A stretch of 64,000 nt of DNA from Rugalucina vietnamica (GCA_964017185.1 OZ024874.1:37114721-37178720); one strand, 5' to 3'. Numbered from the stretch's first letter, positions 45,363 to 58,165 are shown. Numbers and translations: made by a program. Notes: generated by a model from the sequence alone, not told the origin.

Positions 45363-46466
45363 ATGGACCTGTCCAAGGCTTTCGACTGTCTTCCGCATGA
45401 CCTTATAGTGGCTAAACTTCAGGCCTATGGACTTACGACAGATGCTAGCTCCCTCTTAGAAAGCTACTTGTCTGATCGTAAACAAAGAGTTAAGATTGGA
45501 CAAACTCATGGAAACTGGCTCAATATTCTTAAAGGTGTACCTCAGGGTTCCATTTTGGGCCCTCTGTTATTTAATGTTTTTATAAATGACCTTTTTTACT
45601 TTATTAAAACTGGCAAACTATATAACTATGCCGATGACAACACTGTTACATATAGCCACAAATCCCTGTCAACAACTAAGTCAGTGTTAGAATCTGAAAG
45701 CACAAAAGCTATCAAATGGTTTGGCGATAACAAAATGCAAGCAAACCCGGATAAGTTCCAGGCAATTATCCCTGGAAAGAGTGGATATGAAAACTGTACC
45801 TCTCTAACTATATGTGGCTCTGAAATCAAATGTGAGGATTCTGTGAAACTTCTTGGTGTTACCATAGATTTTATGTTAAATTATGATACACACGTTTCAG
45901 ATATCTGTAGAAAAGCTGCTAAGCAGATAAATGTTCTATTGCGTATAGGTAGACACCTGACTGTTGAAACTAAAATTCTTATTTACAAGTCTTTTATTAA
46001 ATCAAATTTTAATTATTGCCCCTTGGTGTGGCATTTTTGTTCTAAAGGTAGTACTGCGAAGATGGAAAAGTTGCAGTACAGAGCACTTCGCTTAGTTTTT
46101 AGTGATTTCACCAGTTCATATGAGGCTCTTTTGGAAAGAGCCAATATGCCTACTTTAAATATCAGCAGAATAAGACTTATGGCAATTGAAACTTTTAAAA
46201 TATTACACAAAATGACACCCATATACCTACATGATCTTGTATCTTATAAAGAATCAAATTATTTTTTCAGGTATGAAAAAGTAGCTGATATCCCTAGGGT
46301 TAGAACTACCAGATACGGTAAACCGACGTTTAGCTACGAGGCGGCGGTAGTGTGGAACAGTCTCCCGAATGAACTAAGAAAAGTCGAAGACTTTGGTGAG
46401 TTTAGGAGATTGGTCCACACCTGGTGTGGCCCCTCGTGCAAATGTTCTATGTGTCAACCCTGTTAA
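45363..46466 (+). pseudogene. LINE-2 (plus): RT catalytic core and C-terminus, still an open frame
   Basis: 367 residues open. In order: VLMDLSKAFDCLPHDLIVAK, RKQRVKIG, KGVPQGSILGPLLFNVFINDL and the catalytic LYNYADDNTVTYS. Then come WFGDNKMQANPDKFQ, LLGVTIDF, FIKSNFNYCPLVWHFCS and LRLVFSDFTSSYEALLE, ending in a C-terminal cluster, CGPSCKCSMCQPC. The rest of the polyprotein is frameshifted upstream, so no functional protein is expected. It has no RNase H, unlike LINE-3. Confidence 0.88.
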
Positions 46467-47190
46467 TTTTAACCCTGTCTCTGTGATCCCTTACTTATAT
46501 TTCAAGTTAAATATTTTCAGTATATTTATCAATCCTAATTCATATTGTTAATTTTATTTGTGCTATTTTTTTCTGTTTTTGCTTTAGCTTTCCTCATTTT
46601 AGTTTGCATGAATGTTTTATTTTAGTTGCTATTTCCAATAGTGTGCTACCAAAAGAGTTAGTAGTCTGTGGGGTTTTGACTGTCTGGTCATCTATTTTTT
46701 CTTTCTACCTAGGTTTCGTTTTGGGTCTTAGGGTCCCTCCGAGAGCCTGGTGTGCTGTGGGGGATCCTGGGCTACTCAATTTTGTCCTGCCTTTCGTCTT
46801 TCGCCCCTTCTTATCTCTAGGTAGAGGGGTGCGAGGTGACCAACCAGAAATAATTCTTCGACAAAGTTTTAATTAAGTATTGACAAACCTGATGCCGTTG
46901 TCTTTCCCGGGTGTGTGTGGATTGCATACACCGCAGGGAAAGGCATCAGCATGGGAACTGCCTTCAAGTTGATTTAATTAATGCCATTTTTTACTATGTT
47001 ATCTTATTTGTTTATATGTAATTATTTAGTTTGCATGCTGTGATATTTCTTTTAACTGTGATGTTCGTTGTTCCCATGTATACATGTACAGCTTTTAATT
47101 AGTGTTTGTCGACAAAATAGCCTATGGCTAATGTTATTCTGTTGTAAATTTGATAGTCGACTTTAAATAAAGTTTCTTGTATCTTGTACT
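46467..47190 (+). other. LINE-2 3' UTR
   Basis: Non-coding, ending near AATAAAGTTTCTTGTATCTTGTAC at 47166-47190. The AATAAA and the short TTGTATC/TTGTAC repeat are consistent with the 3' terminus of a non-LTR element; the boundary is approximate. The 90-residue ORF at 46604-46876 is not supported. Confidence 0.5.
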
Positions 47191-47680
47191 ATAAATATTT
47201 ACTCATTATGCAAGCGCCGCCTCTTTTGGGGAGAAAAGAGGAGCATTCTGTCACACAATGAAACTTTTCTGGCTGCTGATTATTGTTACTGGTAAAAGTG
47301 AAATATTTTTGGGAAAGCTATTCAAAGTATTTAATAAAATAAATAAAATTATTTTCTAACACCATTTTCAACCTCTCCAGTGAGAAAAATATATTGCATA
47401 TGGCCCAATAAAATCTCAGCTCGGAATTTACTGCGGACCAGCAATGTTTACACTGGATGATAGTCTTGATCATCTAGACGCTCTATAGGCTGGAGCAGAG
47501 ATCTGAATCGGACAGAGGCTTGTTGATCAAGTCTAATTGGATGACAGTTTGCTAAAAAAAAATGCCGCATAACCCCATAGTTTTTTGACTGCTACTGGTA
47601 AGTAATGTTCTTGTCCGCTGAATGTTACAGTTCATAATAGCAAACACACATGTGTGTTTGCTTAACGATAAACGCACGTA
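47191..47680. other. Non-coding stretch
   Basis: Nothing supported. Confidence 0.3.
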
Positions 47681-47683
47681 TGT

Positions 47684-47790
47684 GAGGCGACTAAGTAGGA
47701 AATGCGCTTAAATAGGGAAAAACCGACCGGCTGAAGAAAGAAAATTGCGCTTATCTCGGAAATTCGTTCACTGCGCTTAAGTAGGAAACG
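47684..47790. repeat. Oligomer array GCGCTTAAGTAGGAAA type
   Basis: Four loose copies (ACTAAGTAGGAAAT, GCGCTTAAATAGGGAAA, GCGCTTATCTCGGAAATT, GCGCTTAAGTAGGAAACG). The last forms the outer edge of the giant palindrome; only that unit is mirrored on the right (CGTTTCCTACTT at 57567-57578). Confidence 0.6.
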
Positions 47791-48744
47791 TTAGCAAAAC
47801 TTAAGGCAATTCCTTCCAATGTTTCATATGAGCCGCATCATGGGAAAACCGACTTTTGTATATGCGATAATATTAGCATAGATCAGCTGAGCAGCTGAGC
47901 AGTGCTTGTGTTACAATACAAAAATAGTTGGTCTGCAATCCCTCTGTTTTCTGAACCCAAAGTATCAAGAGTGCTGATAGATTTCTGTGGCTGTGCAGCA
48001 ACATATTGTGAGCCTTACCTGACCTGATACCACGAAGGCATCTTTTAACGCTCGCGGCTTAAATCAAAATAATAGTCTTACTTGTTATAATGCAGAAAAT
48101 GTGTTGCCCCCTTTCATTCATGTAATGGATGATTGTTTGTATGTTTTCAGTTACAGACAGAACCACATAATCTTGCCGATCTTCTATTTTAAAGTTCGAT
48201 CAAAACCTATACTCAGGCCTCTATCATATTTCGTCTCTTAATAATGGTCCCGTTCTTGGTTGCATATAGTATAAAATGCTGGCAATTGTTTCGTCGAAGT
48301 TTTATATTATACCAAAATTAGATACATATGTAAAACACACACTAAAACATTTATCATATAGAATGTCTGTTCATCTACCAATGCAGTCTGTGCATAGTCG
48401 TCGACAAACCGCATGGTTTTAAACATAACGCTAAAGATGTGGTTTGATGACTAAGTTATGACCCCAGAATCCGCAGTCATTTTCGTTTGTTCGTGTTCAA
48501 CGACTGATTAATATCCCACTCAACATTTTTGGCCGGAACCTAAGCTTCATGGATAGTAGCAACTACCTCACACATACACCCAACAGTTTATTACCATGAA
48601 ATGCCCAAATAAAGACCTAGCATGGGGGATGCAACACGAGAATAAATATCATTTTCATTGTCCGTCCTGGCCCGTGGTAACAAATGGTTCATATTTAATA
48701 AAATCATGTGTATTATTAAGAAATAAATACACTACGAAAACTTG

Positions 48745-48993
48745 CCCATGCAATATACAGAGATTTTTCAGCGGTAAAAATTGAAAGTTTTGTCGGATTT
48801 TTTTTTTCTTTTTTGTGGGTGCACGTTAAAACCGCCTCAGCGAGGAGGTTCTATTGAGTAACCGCAACCGATATTTTGGAGTAAAAATAAGAAAAATAAG
48901 TATACTCCTGCATACCCCAGTTTTGCTATATAAAGGTAAGGTACATGTGTACATGTATTTGGGGGTACGCTTTACACGGACGTTTTCATGATG

Positions 48994-49005
<12 letters not shown>
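48745..49005 (+). repeat. Palindromic interspersed repeat (copy 2, left arm)
   Basis: Homologous to 2405-2680: GTGGGTGCACGTTAAAACCG, CCTCAGCGAGGAGG and CCCCAGTTTTGCTATATAAA. It is followed by the poly(A) run at 49000-49044. The mirrored copy is at 56350-56605. Confidence 0.75.
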
Positions 49006-49046
<41 letters not shown>

Positions 49047-49493
49047 TCAGCTTGTGCAGCATCAAATGTGTTTGATGCTAGAGTAGCGTGGTAACTGTGC
49101 AGGTTGCGCATTTCGCTCCTTTAGTACTATGGCAAAAAGCAATAAAGCTATTGCAACAGCGAAAAATCCTTTAAAATTAACCCCGAATACAGGTTTTTGT
49201 TGGTTACACACAATTCACAGGTGATGAGCCAGTGGTTAGCAGATAATCGGTGTTTTAATTACAATTTTAGCTGCACTATTGAAACTGATTATTGATGTAA
49301 ACAATCGGAAAAGCAGAACTGCTTATCATGTATAATGTCACATAAATCCCGCTACCATCCATTTTGACTTTCCCTTTCTATTCTCTGCCCAAAGATACAA
49401 CATGGCGCATTTTCCTTTTCTTTTTCTACTGTTGTTTTGCGTTTATACAGTTCAGGTTTTGTGTGTGGGAGAAAGTAATGAAGGTGTAGTTTA

Positions 49494-51262
49494 AGTACTG
49501 GACCCTGTCCTACAGTTACCCCCCCTATATCACAAGTACTGGTCCCTGTCCTACAGTTACCTCCCCTATATCACAAGTACTTGTCCCTGTTCTACAGTTA
49601 CCTCCCCTTTATCACAAGTACTGGTCCCTGTACAACAGTTACCTCCACTATATCACAAGTAGTGGTCCCTGTCCTAGAGTTACCTCCCCTATATCACAAG
49701 TACTGGTCCCTGTCCAACAGTTAGCCCCACTATATCACAAGTACCGGACCCTGTCCTACAGTTACCTCCCCTATATCACAGTACTGGTCCCTGTCCTACA
49801 GCTACCTCCTATATATCACATGTACTGGTCTCTGCCCAACAGTTACCTCCACTATATCACAAATAGTGGACCCTGTCCTACATTTACCTCCCCTATATCA
49901 CACCTTCTATATCACAAGTACTGAACCCTCCCTACCGATATATCCCCTGTATCACAAGAACTGGACCCTATCCAACAGTTGCCTTCACTATATCACAAGA
50001 ACTGGACCCTTTGCCTACAGTTACCTTCCCTATATCACAAGTACTTGCCCCTTGTGGACCGGTTCCAATATATCACAAATACAGGAACCTGTCATACAGT
50101 TACATCCCCTATATCACAAGTACTGGCCCCAATCTTACAGGTACATCCTCTATATCACAAGTACTGCTCCCTGTCCTATACTTACCTTACCTATATCACA
50201 AGCACTGGATTCTGTCCTACAGTTTCCTCCCCCATATCACACGTACTGGTCCTTGCCCTACCGGTAAATTCCCTATAACACAAGTACTGGGTACTGCCCT
50301 ACCGCTATTCACCGTAAATCACATGTACTGTAACCTGTCCTGTCGGTACATCCCCTATATCACAAGTACTGGACCCTGCCCTACCGGTACATCCCCTAAA
50401 TCACAAGTACTGGACTCTGTCCCACAGTAACCTCCCCTATACCACAAGTACTGGTCCCTATCCTACCGGTACATTCCTTATTTCACAAGTCTCCTGTATC
50501 ACAAATACTGGACCCTGACGTAAAGGTACATGTACATCCCCCATATCACAAGTTCTGGATCCTGTCCTACCGTAACAACCACTATATCAAAAGACCAGGC
50601 CCATGACCTACCGGTACATCCCCTTTATCACAAATACTGGACCATGCCGTACCGGTATGATCCCCACATCATAAGTAATGGGCCCTGTCCTACAGTAACA
50701 TCCCCTATATCACAAATTCTGGTCCCTGTCCTACCGGTATATCCACTATATCACAAGTACTGGACCCTGTCACACCGTTAATTCCCCTATATCACAAGTA
50801 CTGGGCAATGTCCTACCAGTACATCCCCCATATCAGAAGTACTGGACCCTGTCTTACCGTTACATCCCTATGTCACAAGTTCTGGACCCTGACCTACCAA
50901 TACATCCCCTATATCACAAGTACGGGACCCTGTCCTACCGATACATTCCCTAAATCACAAGTGCTGGACTCTGCCCCACAGTAACACCCCTATATCACCA
51001 GCACTGGTTCCTATCCTACCGGTACATCCCTTATATCACAAGTACTGGACCCTGTTTTACCGGTACCTCCCCTGGACCCTGCCGTAAATGTACATCCCCC
51101 ATATCACAAGTACGGGACCCTGTCCTACCGTTACAACCCCTATATCAAAATATCAGGACCATGACTTACCGGTACATCCCCTATATCACAAGAACTGGGC
51201 CATGCCCTACCGGTATAATGCCCATATCATAAGTAATGGACCCTGTCGTACAGAAGCATACC
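49494..51262. repeat. Tandem array, ~41-bp unit (left arm)
   Basis: About 40 diverged copies of a unit containing CTATATCACAAGTACTGG, then (T/A)CCCTGTCCTACAG and TTACCTCCC. Later units shift to CCGGTACATCCCC. A second short patch of the same unit is at 51776-52160. ORFs with YHKYW and ITSTGPCPT repeats are simply this array translated. Confidence 0.95.
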
Positions 51263-52339
51263 CTATCTAAAGCAAAATGTTTATCTTGCAGCTTCATCAC
51301 ACAGCTATAATTCAAGTACTGCCTAATCTCATAATTAAATTAGCAAAATCCGAAACTATGTACAAAAGTGATACATCCGACAAAATAGGTAAAACAACAT
51401 ACCTGAAATATATATATAAATATATTTCTACAATAGCAATGGCATGGCAAAGAGAAAGTATAAACTTGTCTCTTCAGTAGCTATGGCGTAAGTGCACCGA
51501 GGCATGAATACAGGTAGCGCAGGTAGCAAAAGTGAACACCATATAACGGCTCATGCATCGTTATGTTAAGAAAGAAGGTATGTATTGGAAAAGGTCGGAT
51601 CTTATGAGTAAGGTAATAATGCGATAACGGGTGGTGTTTCGTGAAAAGCGCATTATACGTTAAGGATGACGACGGTAGGAACTAGCTAAATGGTACGGTT
51701 TACGATTGAAGGGCCACGCACCGGTACGGCCTACGACAGACCTAGCTTCAAATAAATCGCATCAAATGCAGCCTATGACAATATCACAAGTACTGGTCCC
51801 TATCCTACCGCAACCATCCCCTATATCGCAAGTAATGGTCCCTGTCATACAGTTACCTCCCATATATCACAAGTACTGGTCACTTTCCTACCGCCAAGCC
51901 CACTTTATCCCTAGTACTGTACACTTACCTACCGGTACATTCCCTATATCACAAGTTACAGAAACCACCCCTATATCACAAGAACTGGACACTGTTCTAG
52001 CGGTATATCCCCTATATTACAACTACTGGACCCTGTCTTACAGTTACCTCTCCTATATCACAAGAACTGGTCTTTTTCCTAGCGGTACATACCCTATATC
52101 ACAAGAACTGGACCCTGTCCTACAGTTACCTCTCCCATATCACAAGTGCTGCACGCAGCTTAACGACGTTATAACCTTTATTACATAGACAGTGCGTTAA
52201 TCATAAAGAAGGAGCCTCTGGTCCCTATTTCACTGGAATGCGACAACTGGAGGCTAGTTCGAGACTATTTCGCGACAAAGATCAACGATATTAACACGAT
52301 TTTCACATCGCAGTCTCCTTGAATGGACTTTATTAGACA

Positions 52340-52708
52340 AATTCGCGATTTTCGGTCTAATTTTCAAAGTACATGTATATCACGGGATTGTCGCGCGATA
52401 GTCGCGCGACTGTCTCACGACGTTCCCACGAATGTAGCTTTAGTTTCATTTTCATTCGTACGACAGTCGACTATCGCGCGACTGTCGTATGACAGTCGCG
52501 AGTCATTCGTGAGGTTGTCTCACGACGATCCCACGAATGTAGCTTTAGTTTCATTTTCATTCGTACGACAGTCGCGAGACATTCGTGAGAGTGTCTCACG
52601 ACATTCGTACGAATGTCGCTTAGTTTTATTTTTCTCGCCAGATAGTCGCGAGGACTGTCGCGCGATTATCGTACGGCATTCGTACGACAATCGTACGAGA
52701 GTCGCGCG
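52340..52708. repeat. TCGCGCGA/TCGTACGA-rich centre of palindrome (left)
   Basis: Dense self-complementary octamers (TCGCGCGA, TCGTACGA, TCGCGACT) in mixed order, with an internal 105-bp direct duplication (TAGCTTTAGTTTCATTTTCA starts at 52435 and 52540). Confidence 0.9.
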
Positions 52709-53210
52709 ACGTTCATGCGAGTGTCGCGAACATGTCGCCGCGAAATTTTGGCGAATTTACAATTCGAAAATTTCGCGACTCTCGTACGATTGTCGTACGA
52801 ATGCCGTACGATAATCGCGCGACAGTCCTCGCGACTATCTGGCGAGAAAAATAAAACTAAGCGACATTCGTACGAATGTCGTGAGACACTCTCACGAATG
52901 TCTCGCGACTGTCGTACGAATGAAAATGAAACTAAAGCTACATTCGTGGGAACGTCGTGAGACAGTCGCGCGACTATCGCGCGACAATCCCGTGATATAC
53001 ATGTACTTTAAAAATTAGACCGAAAATCGCGAATTTGTCTAATAAAGTCCATTCAAGGAGACTGTGATGTGAAAATCTTGTTAATATCGTTGATCTTTGT
53101 CGCGAAATAGTCTCGAACTAGCCTCCAGTTGTCGCATTCCAGTGAAATAGGGACCAGAGGCTCCTTCTTTATGATTAACGCACTGTCTATGTAATAAAGG
53201 TTATAACGTC

Positions 53211-55880
53211 GTTAAGCTGCGTGCAGCACTTGTGATATGGGAGAGGTAACTGTAGGACAGGGTCCAGTTCTTGTGATATAGGGTATGTACCGCTAGGAAA
53301 AAGACCAGTTCTTGTGATGTAGGAGAGGTAACTGTAAGACAGGGTCCAGTAGTTGTAATATAGGGGATATACCGCTAGAACAGTGTCCAGTTCTTGTGAT
53401 ATAGGGGTGGTTTCTGTAACTTGTGATATAGGGAATGTACCGGTAGGTAAGTGTACAGTACTAGGGATAAAGTGGGCTTGGCGGTAGGAAAGTGACCAGT
53501 ACTTGTGATATATGGGAGGTAACTGTATGACAGGGACCATTACTTGCGATATAGGGGATGGTTGCGGTAGGATAGGGACCAGTACTTGTGATATTGTCAT
53601 AGGCTGCATTTGATGCGATTTATTTGAAGCTAGGTCTGTCGTAGGCCGTACCGGTGCGTGGCCCTTCAATCGTAAACCGTACCATTTAGCTAGTTCCTAC
53701 CGTCGTCATCCTTAACGTATAATGCGCTTTTCACGAAACACCACCCGTTATCGCATTATTACCTTACCCATAAGATCCGACCTTTTCCAATACATACCTT
53801 CTTTCTTAACATAACGATGCATGAGCCGTTATATGGTGTTCACTTTTGCTACCTGCGCTACCTGTATTCATGCCTCGGTGCACTTACGCCATAGCTACTG
53901 AAGAGACAAGTTTATACTTTCTCTTTGCCATGCCATTGCTATTGTAGAAATATATTTATATATATATTTCAGGTATGTTGTTTTACCTATTTTGTCGGAT
54001 GTATCACTTTTGTACATAGTTTCGGATTTTGCTAATTTAATTATGAGATTAGGCAGTACTTGAATTATAGCTGTGTGATGAAGCTGCAAGATAAACATTT
54101 TGCTTTAGATAGGGTATGCTTCTGTACGACAGGGTCCATTACTTATGATATGGGCATTATACCGGTAGGGCATGGCCCAGTTCTTGTGATATAGGGGATG
54201 TACCGGTAAGTCATGGTCCTGATATTTTGATATAGGGGTTGTAACGGTAGGACAGGGTCCCGTACTTGTGATATGGGGGATGTACATTTACGGCAGGGTC
54301 CAGGGGAGGTACCGGTAAAACAGGGTCCAGTACTTGTGATATAAGGGATGTACCGGTAGGATAGGAACCAGTGCTGGTGATATAGGGGTGTTACTGTGGG
54401 GCAGAGTCCAGCACTTGTGATTTAGGGAATGTATCGGTAGGACAGGGTCCCGTACTTGTGATATAGGGGATGTATTGGTAGGTCAGGGTCCAGAACTTGT
54501 GACATAGGGATGTAACGGTAAGACAGGGTCCAGTACTTCTGATATGGGGGATGTACTGGTAGGACATTGCCCAGTACTTGTGATATAGGGGAATTAACGG
54601 TGTGACAGGGTCCAGTACTTGTGATATAGTGGATATACCGGTAGGACAGGGACCAGAATTTGTGATATAGGGGATGTTACTGTAGGACAGGGCCCATTAC
54701 TTATGATGTGGGGATCATACCGGTACGGCATGGTCCAGTATTTGTGATAAAGGGGATGTACCGGTAGGTCATGGGCCTGGTCTTTTGATATAGTGGTTGT
54801 TACGGTAGGACAGGATCCAGAACTTGTGATATGGGGGATGTACATGTACCTTTACGTCAGGGTCCAGTATTTGTGATACAGGAGACTTGTGAAATAAGGA
54901 ATGTACCGGTAGGATAGGGACCAGTACTTGTGGTATAGGGGAGGTTACTGTGGGACAGAGTCCAGTACTTGTGATTTAGGGGATGTACCGGTAGGGCAGG
55001 GTCCAGTACTTGTGATATAGGGGATGTACCGACAGGACAGGTTACAGTACATGTGATTTACGGTGAATAGCGGTAGGGCAGTACCCAGTACTTGTGTTAT
55101 AGGGAATTTACCGGTAGGGCAAGGACCAGTACTTGTGATATGGGGGAGGAAACTGTAGGACAGAATCCAGTGCTTGTGATATAGGTAAGGTAAGTATAGG
55201 ACAGGGAGCAGTACTTGTGATATAGAGGATGTACCTGTAAGATTGGGGCCAGTACTTGTGATATAGGGGATGTAACTGTATGACAGGTTCCTGTATTTGT
55301 GATATATTGGAACCGGTCCACAAGGGGCAAGTACTTGTGATATAGGGAAGGTAACTGTAGGCAAAGGGTCCAGTTCTTGTGATATAGTGAAGGCAACTGT
55401 TGGATAGGGTCCAGTTCTTGTGATACAGGGGATATATCGGTAGGGAGGGTTCAGTACTTGTGATATAGAAGGTGTGATATAGGGGAGGTAAATGTAGGAC
55501 AGGGTCCACTATTTGTGATATAGTGGAGGTAACTGTTGGGCAGAGACCAGTACATGTGATATATGGGAGGTAGCTGTAGGACAGGGACCAGTACTGTGAT
55601 ATAGGGGAGGTAACTGTAGGACAGGGTCCGGTACTTGTGATATAGTGGGGCTAACTGTTGGACAGGGACCAGTACTTGTGATATAGGGGAGGTAACTCTA
55701 GGACAGGGACCACTACTTGTGATATAGTGGAGGTAACTGTTGTACAGGGACCAGTACTTGTGATAAAGGGGAGGTAACTGTAGGACAGGGACAAGTACTT
55801 GTGATATAGGGGAGGTAACTGTAGGACAGGGACCAGTACTTGTGATATAGGGGAGGTAACTGTAGGACAGGGTCCAGTAC
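53211..55880. repeat. Tandem array, ~41-bp unit (right arm, mirrored)
   Basis: Reverse complement of 49494-52160, in two blocks (53211-53600 and 54113-55880). The order of diverged units is preserved, so the arm was copied as a block. Confidence 0.95.
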
Positions 55881-56330
55881 TTAAACTACACCTTCATTAC
55901 TTTCTCCCACACACAAAACCTGAACTGTATAAACGCAAAACAACAGTAGAAAAAGAAAAGGAAAATGCGCCATGTTGTATCTTTGGGCAGAGAATAGAAA
56001 GGGAAAGTCAAAATGGATGGTAGCGGGATTTATGTGACATTATACATGATAAGCAGTTCTGCTTTTCCGATTGTTTACATCAATAATCAGTTTCAATAGT
56101 GCAGCTAAAATTGTAATTAAAACACCGATTATCTGCTAACCAATGGCTCATCGCCTGTGAATTGTGTGTAACCAACAAAAACCTGAATTCGGGGTTAATT
56201 TTAAAGGAATTTTCGCTGTTGCAATAGCTTTATTGCTTTTTGCCATAGTACTAAACGAGCGAAATGCGCAACCTGCACAGTTACCACGCTACTCTAGCAT
56301 CAAACACATTTGATGCTGCACAAGCTGATC

Positions 56331-56363
<33 letters not shown>

Positions 56364-57578
56364 CATCATGAAAACGTCCGTGTAAAGCGTACCCCCAAAT
56401 ACATGTACACATGTACCTTACCTTTTTATAGCAAAACTGGGGTATGCAGGAGTATACTTATTTTTCTTATTTTTACTCCAAAATATCGGTTGCGGGTACT
56501 CAATAGAACCTCCTCGCTGAGGCGGTTTTAACGTGCACCCACAAAAAAGAAAAAAAAATCCGACAAAACTTTCAATTTTTACCGCTGAAAAATCTCTGTA
56601 TATTGCATGGGCAAGTTTTCGTAGTGTATTCATTTCTTAATAATACACATGATTTTATTAAATATGAACCATTTGTTACCACGGGCCAGGACGGACAATG
56701 AAAATGATATTTATTCTCGTGTTGCATCCCCCATGCTAGGTCTTTATTTGGGCATTTCATGGTAATAAACTGTTGGGTGTATGTGTGAGGTAGTTGCTAC
56801 TATCCATGAAGCTTAGGTTCCGGCCAAAAATGTTGAGTGGGATATTAATCAGTCGTTGAACACGAACAAACGAAAATGACTGCGGATTCTGGGGTCATAA
56901 CTTAGTCATCAAACCACATCTTTAGCGTTATGTTTAAAACCATGCGGTTTGTCGACGACTATGCACAGACTGCATTGGTAGATGAACAGACATTCTATAT
57001 GATAAATGTTTTAGTGTGTGTTTTACATATGTATCTAATTTTGGTATAATATAAAACTTCGACGAAACAATTGCCAGCATTTTATACTATATGCAACCAA
57101 GAACGGGACCATTATTAAGAGACGAAATATGATAGAGGCCTGAGTATAGGTTTTGATCGAACTTTAAAATAGAAGATCGGCAAGATTATGTGGTTCTGTC
57201 TGTAACTGAAAACATACAAACAATCATCCATTACATGAATGAAAGGGGGCAACACATTTTCTGCATTATAACAAGTAAGACTATTATTTTGATTTAAGCC
57301 GCGAGCGTTAAAAGATGCCTTCGTGGTATCAGGTCAGGTAAGGCTCACAATATGTTGCTGCACAGCCACAGAAATCTACTCAGCACTCTTGATACTTTGG
57401 GTTCAGAAAACAGAGGGATTGCAGACCAACTATTTTTGTATTGTAACACAAGCACTGCTCAGCTGCTCAGCTGATCTATGCTAATATTATCGCATATACA
57501 AAAGTCGGTTTTCCCATGATGCGGCTCATATGAAACATTGGAAGGAATTGCCTTAAGTTTTGCTAACGTTTCCTACTT

Positions 57579-57735
57579 TACATAAACCAGGTTTATCGCA
57601 CATAAACCAGGTTTAACGGACATATACTAGGTTTCTCGATCGTTATCCTAAGTTTCATTACATAAACCAGGTTTAACGGACATATACTAGGTTTAACTAC
57701 AAAACCTATGATAACAGTTGTTAAACCTGGTTTAA
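57579..57735. repeat. Oligomer array CATAAACCAGGTTTA type
   Basis: Five or six spaced copies of ACATAAACCAGGTTTA or ACATATACTAGGTTT, ending GTTAAACCTGGTTTAA, which is in inverted orientation. Confidence 0.75.
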
Positions 57736-58165
57736 GTGAGAGTGTCTCACGACTTTCCCACGAATGTAGCTAATTTTCATTTTCATTCGTACGACAGTCG
57801 CGCGACATTCGTGAGAGTGTCGCATGACATTCGTACGAATATCGTTTAGTTTTATTTTCTCGCCAGATAGTCGCGAGGGGATCGCATGTTTTCTCAAGCC
57901 TGTCGCGCGACCGTCACGAATGACACTCGCACGACATTCGTACGAGTGTCGCCAAAATTTCGCATTGTTAATTCGCCAAAATTTCGCGGCGACAGGTTCG
58001 CGACACTCGCACGAACGTCGCACGACAGTCGCGCAACAGTCTTGCGAAATATTTTGGCGAAAAAATTCACATAAAATTTTTAAACATGTTTGAAACCTTC
58101 GCGACCAGTTCGCGACACATGAAAATTCTGACGACGCTTGCGTGACACTCGCGCATGTTTTGTGG
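57735..58165. repeat. Third, diverged copy of the palindrome centre
   Basis: GAGAGTGTCTCACGAC, TTTCATTTTCATTCGTACGA, TTAGTTTTATTTTCTCGCCAGATAGTCGCGAG and GCGAACCTGTCGCCGCGAAATTTTGGCG-type blocks occur in the same order as 52415-52760 on the plus strand, with clear divergence. Opposed ORFs over it are artefacts of the palindromic octamers. Confidence 0.8.

Larger units (their letters stand above)
47783..57578. repeat. Giant near-perfect palindrome (~9.8 kb)
   Basis: The left arm runs 47783-52708, the spacer 52709-52771 and the right arm 52772-57578. ORF pairs mirror exactly: 51706-52188 with 53187-53669, and 49866-50267 with 55108-55509, both summing to 105375. Near the centre the sum is about 105480. 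The difference of 105 equals a 105-bp duplication present only in the left arm (52435-52644). Farther out the sum is 105356, explained by a 45-nt poly(A) on the left (49000-49044) against 26 on the right (56331-56356). I saw only scattered single-base differences otherwise. It is non-coding throughout. Confidence 0.95.

Noticed and set aside
49866..50430. Overlapping ORFs of 99-139 residues with ITSTGPCPT repeats, mirrored at 54945-55509
   Set aside because: Three frames are open at once over the 41-bp array, which indicates composition rather than coding.
52323..52960. Arg/Ser/Cys-rich ORFs (RDCRAIVARLS) and their relatives at 57721-58209
   Set aside because: They read palindromic TCGCGCGA/TCGTACGA DNA, with similar ORFs on both strands.
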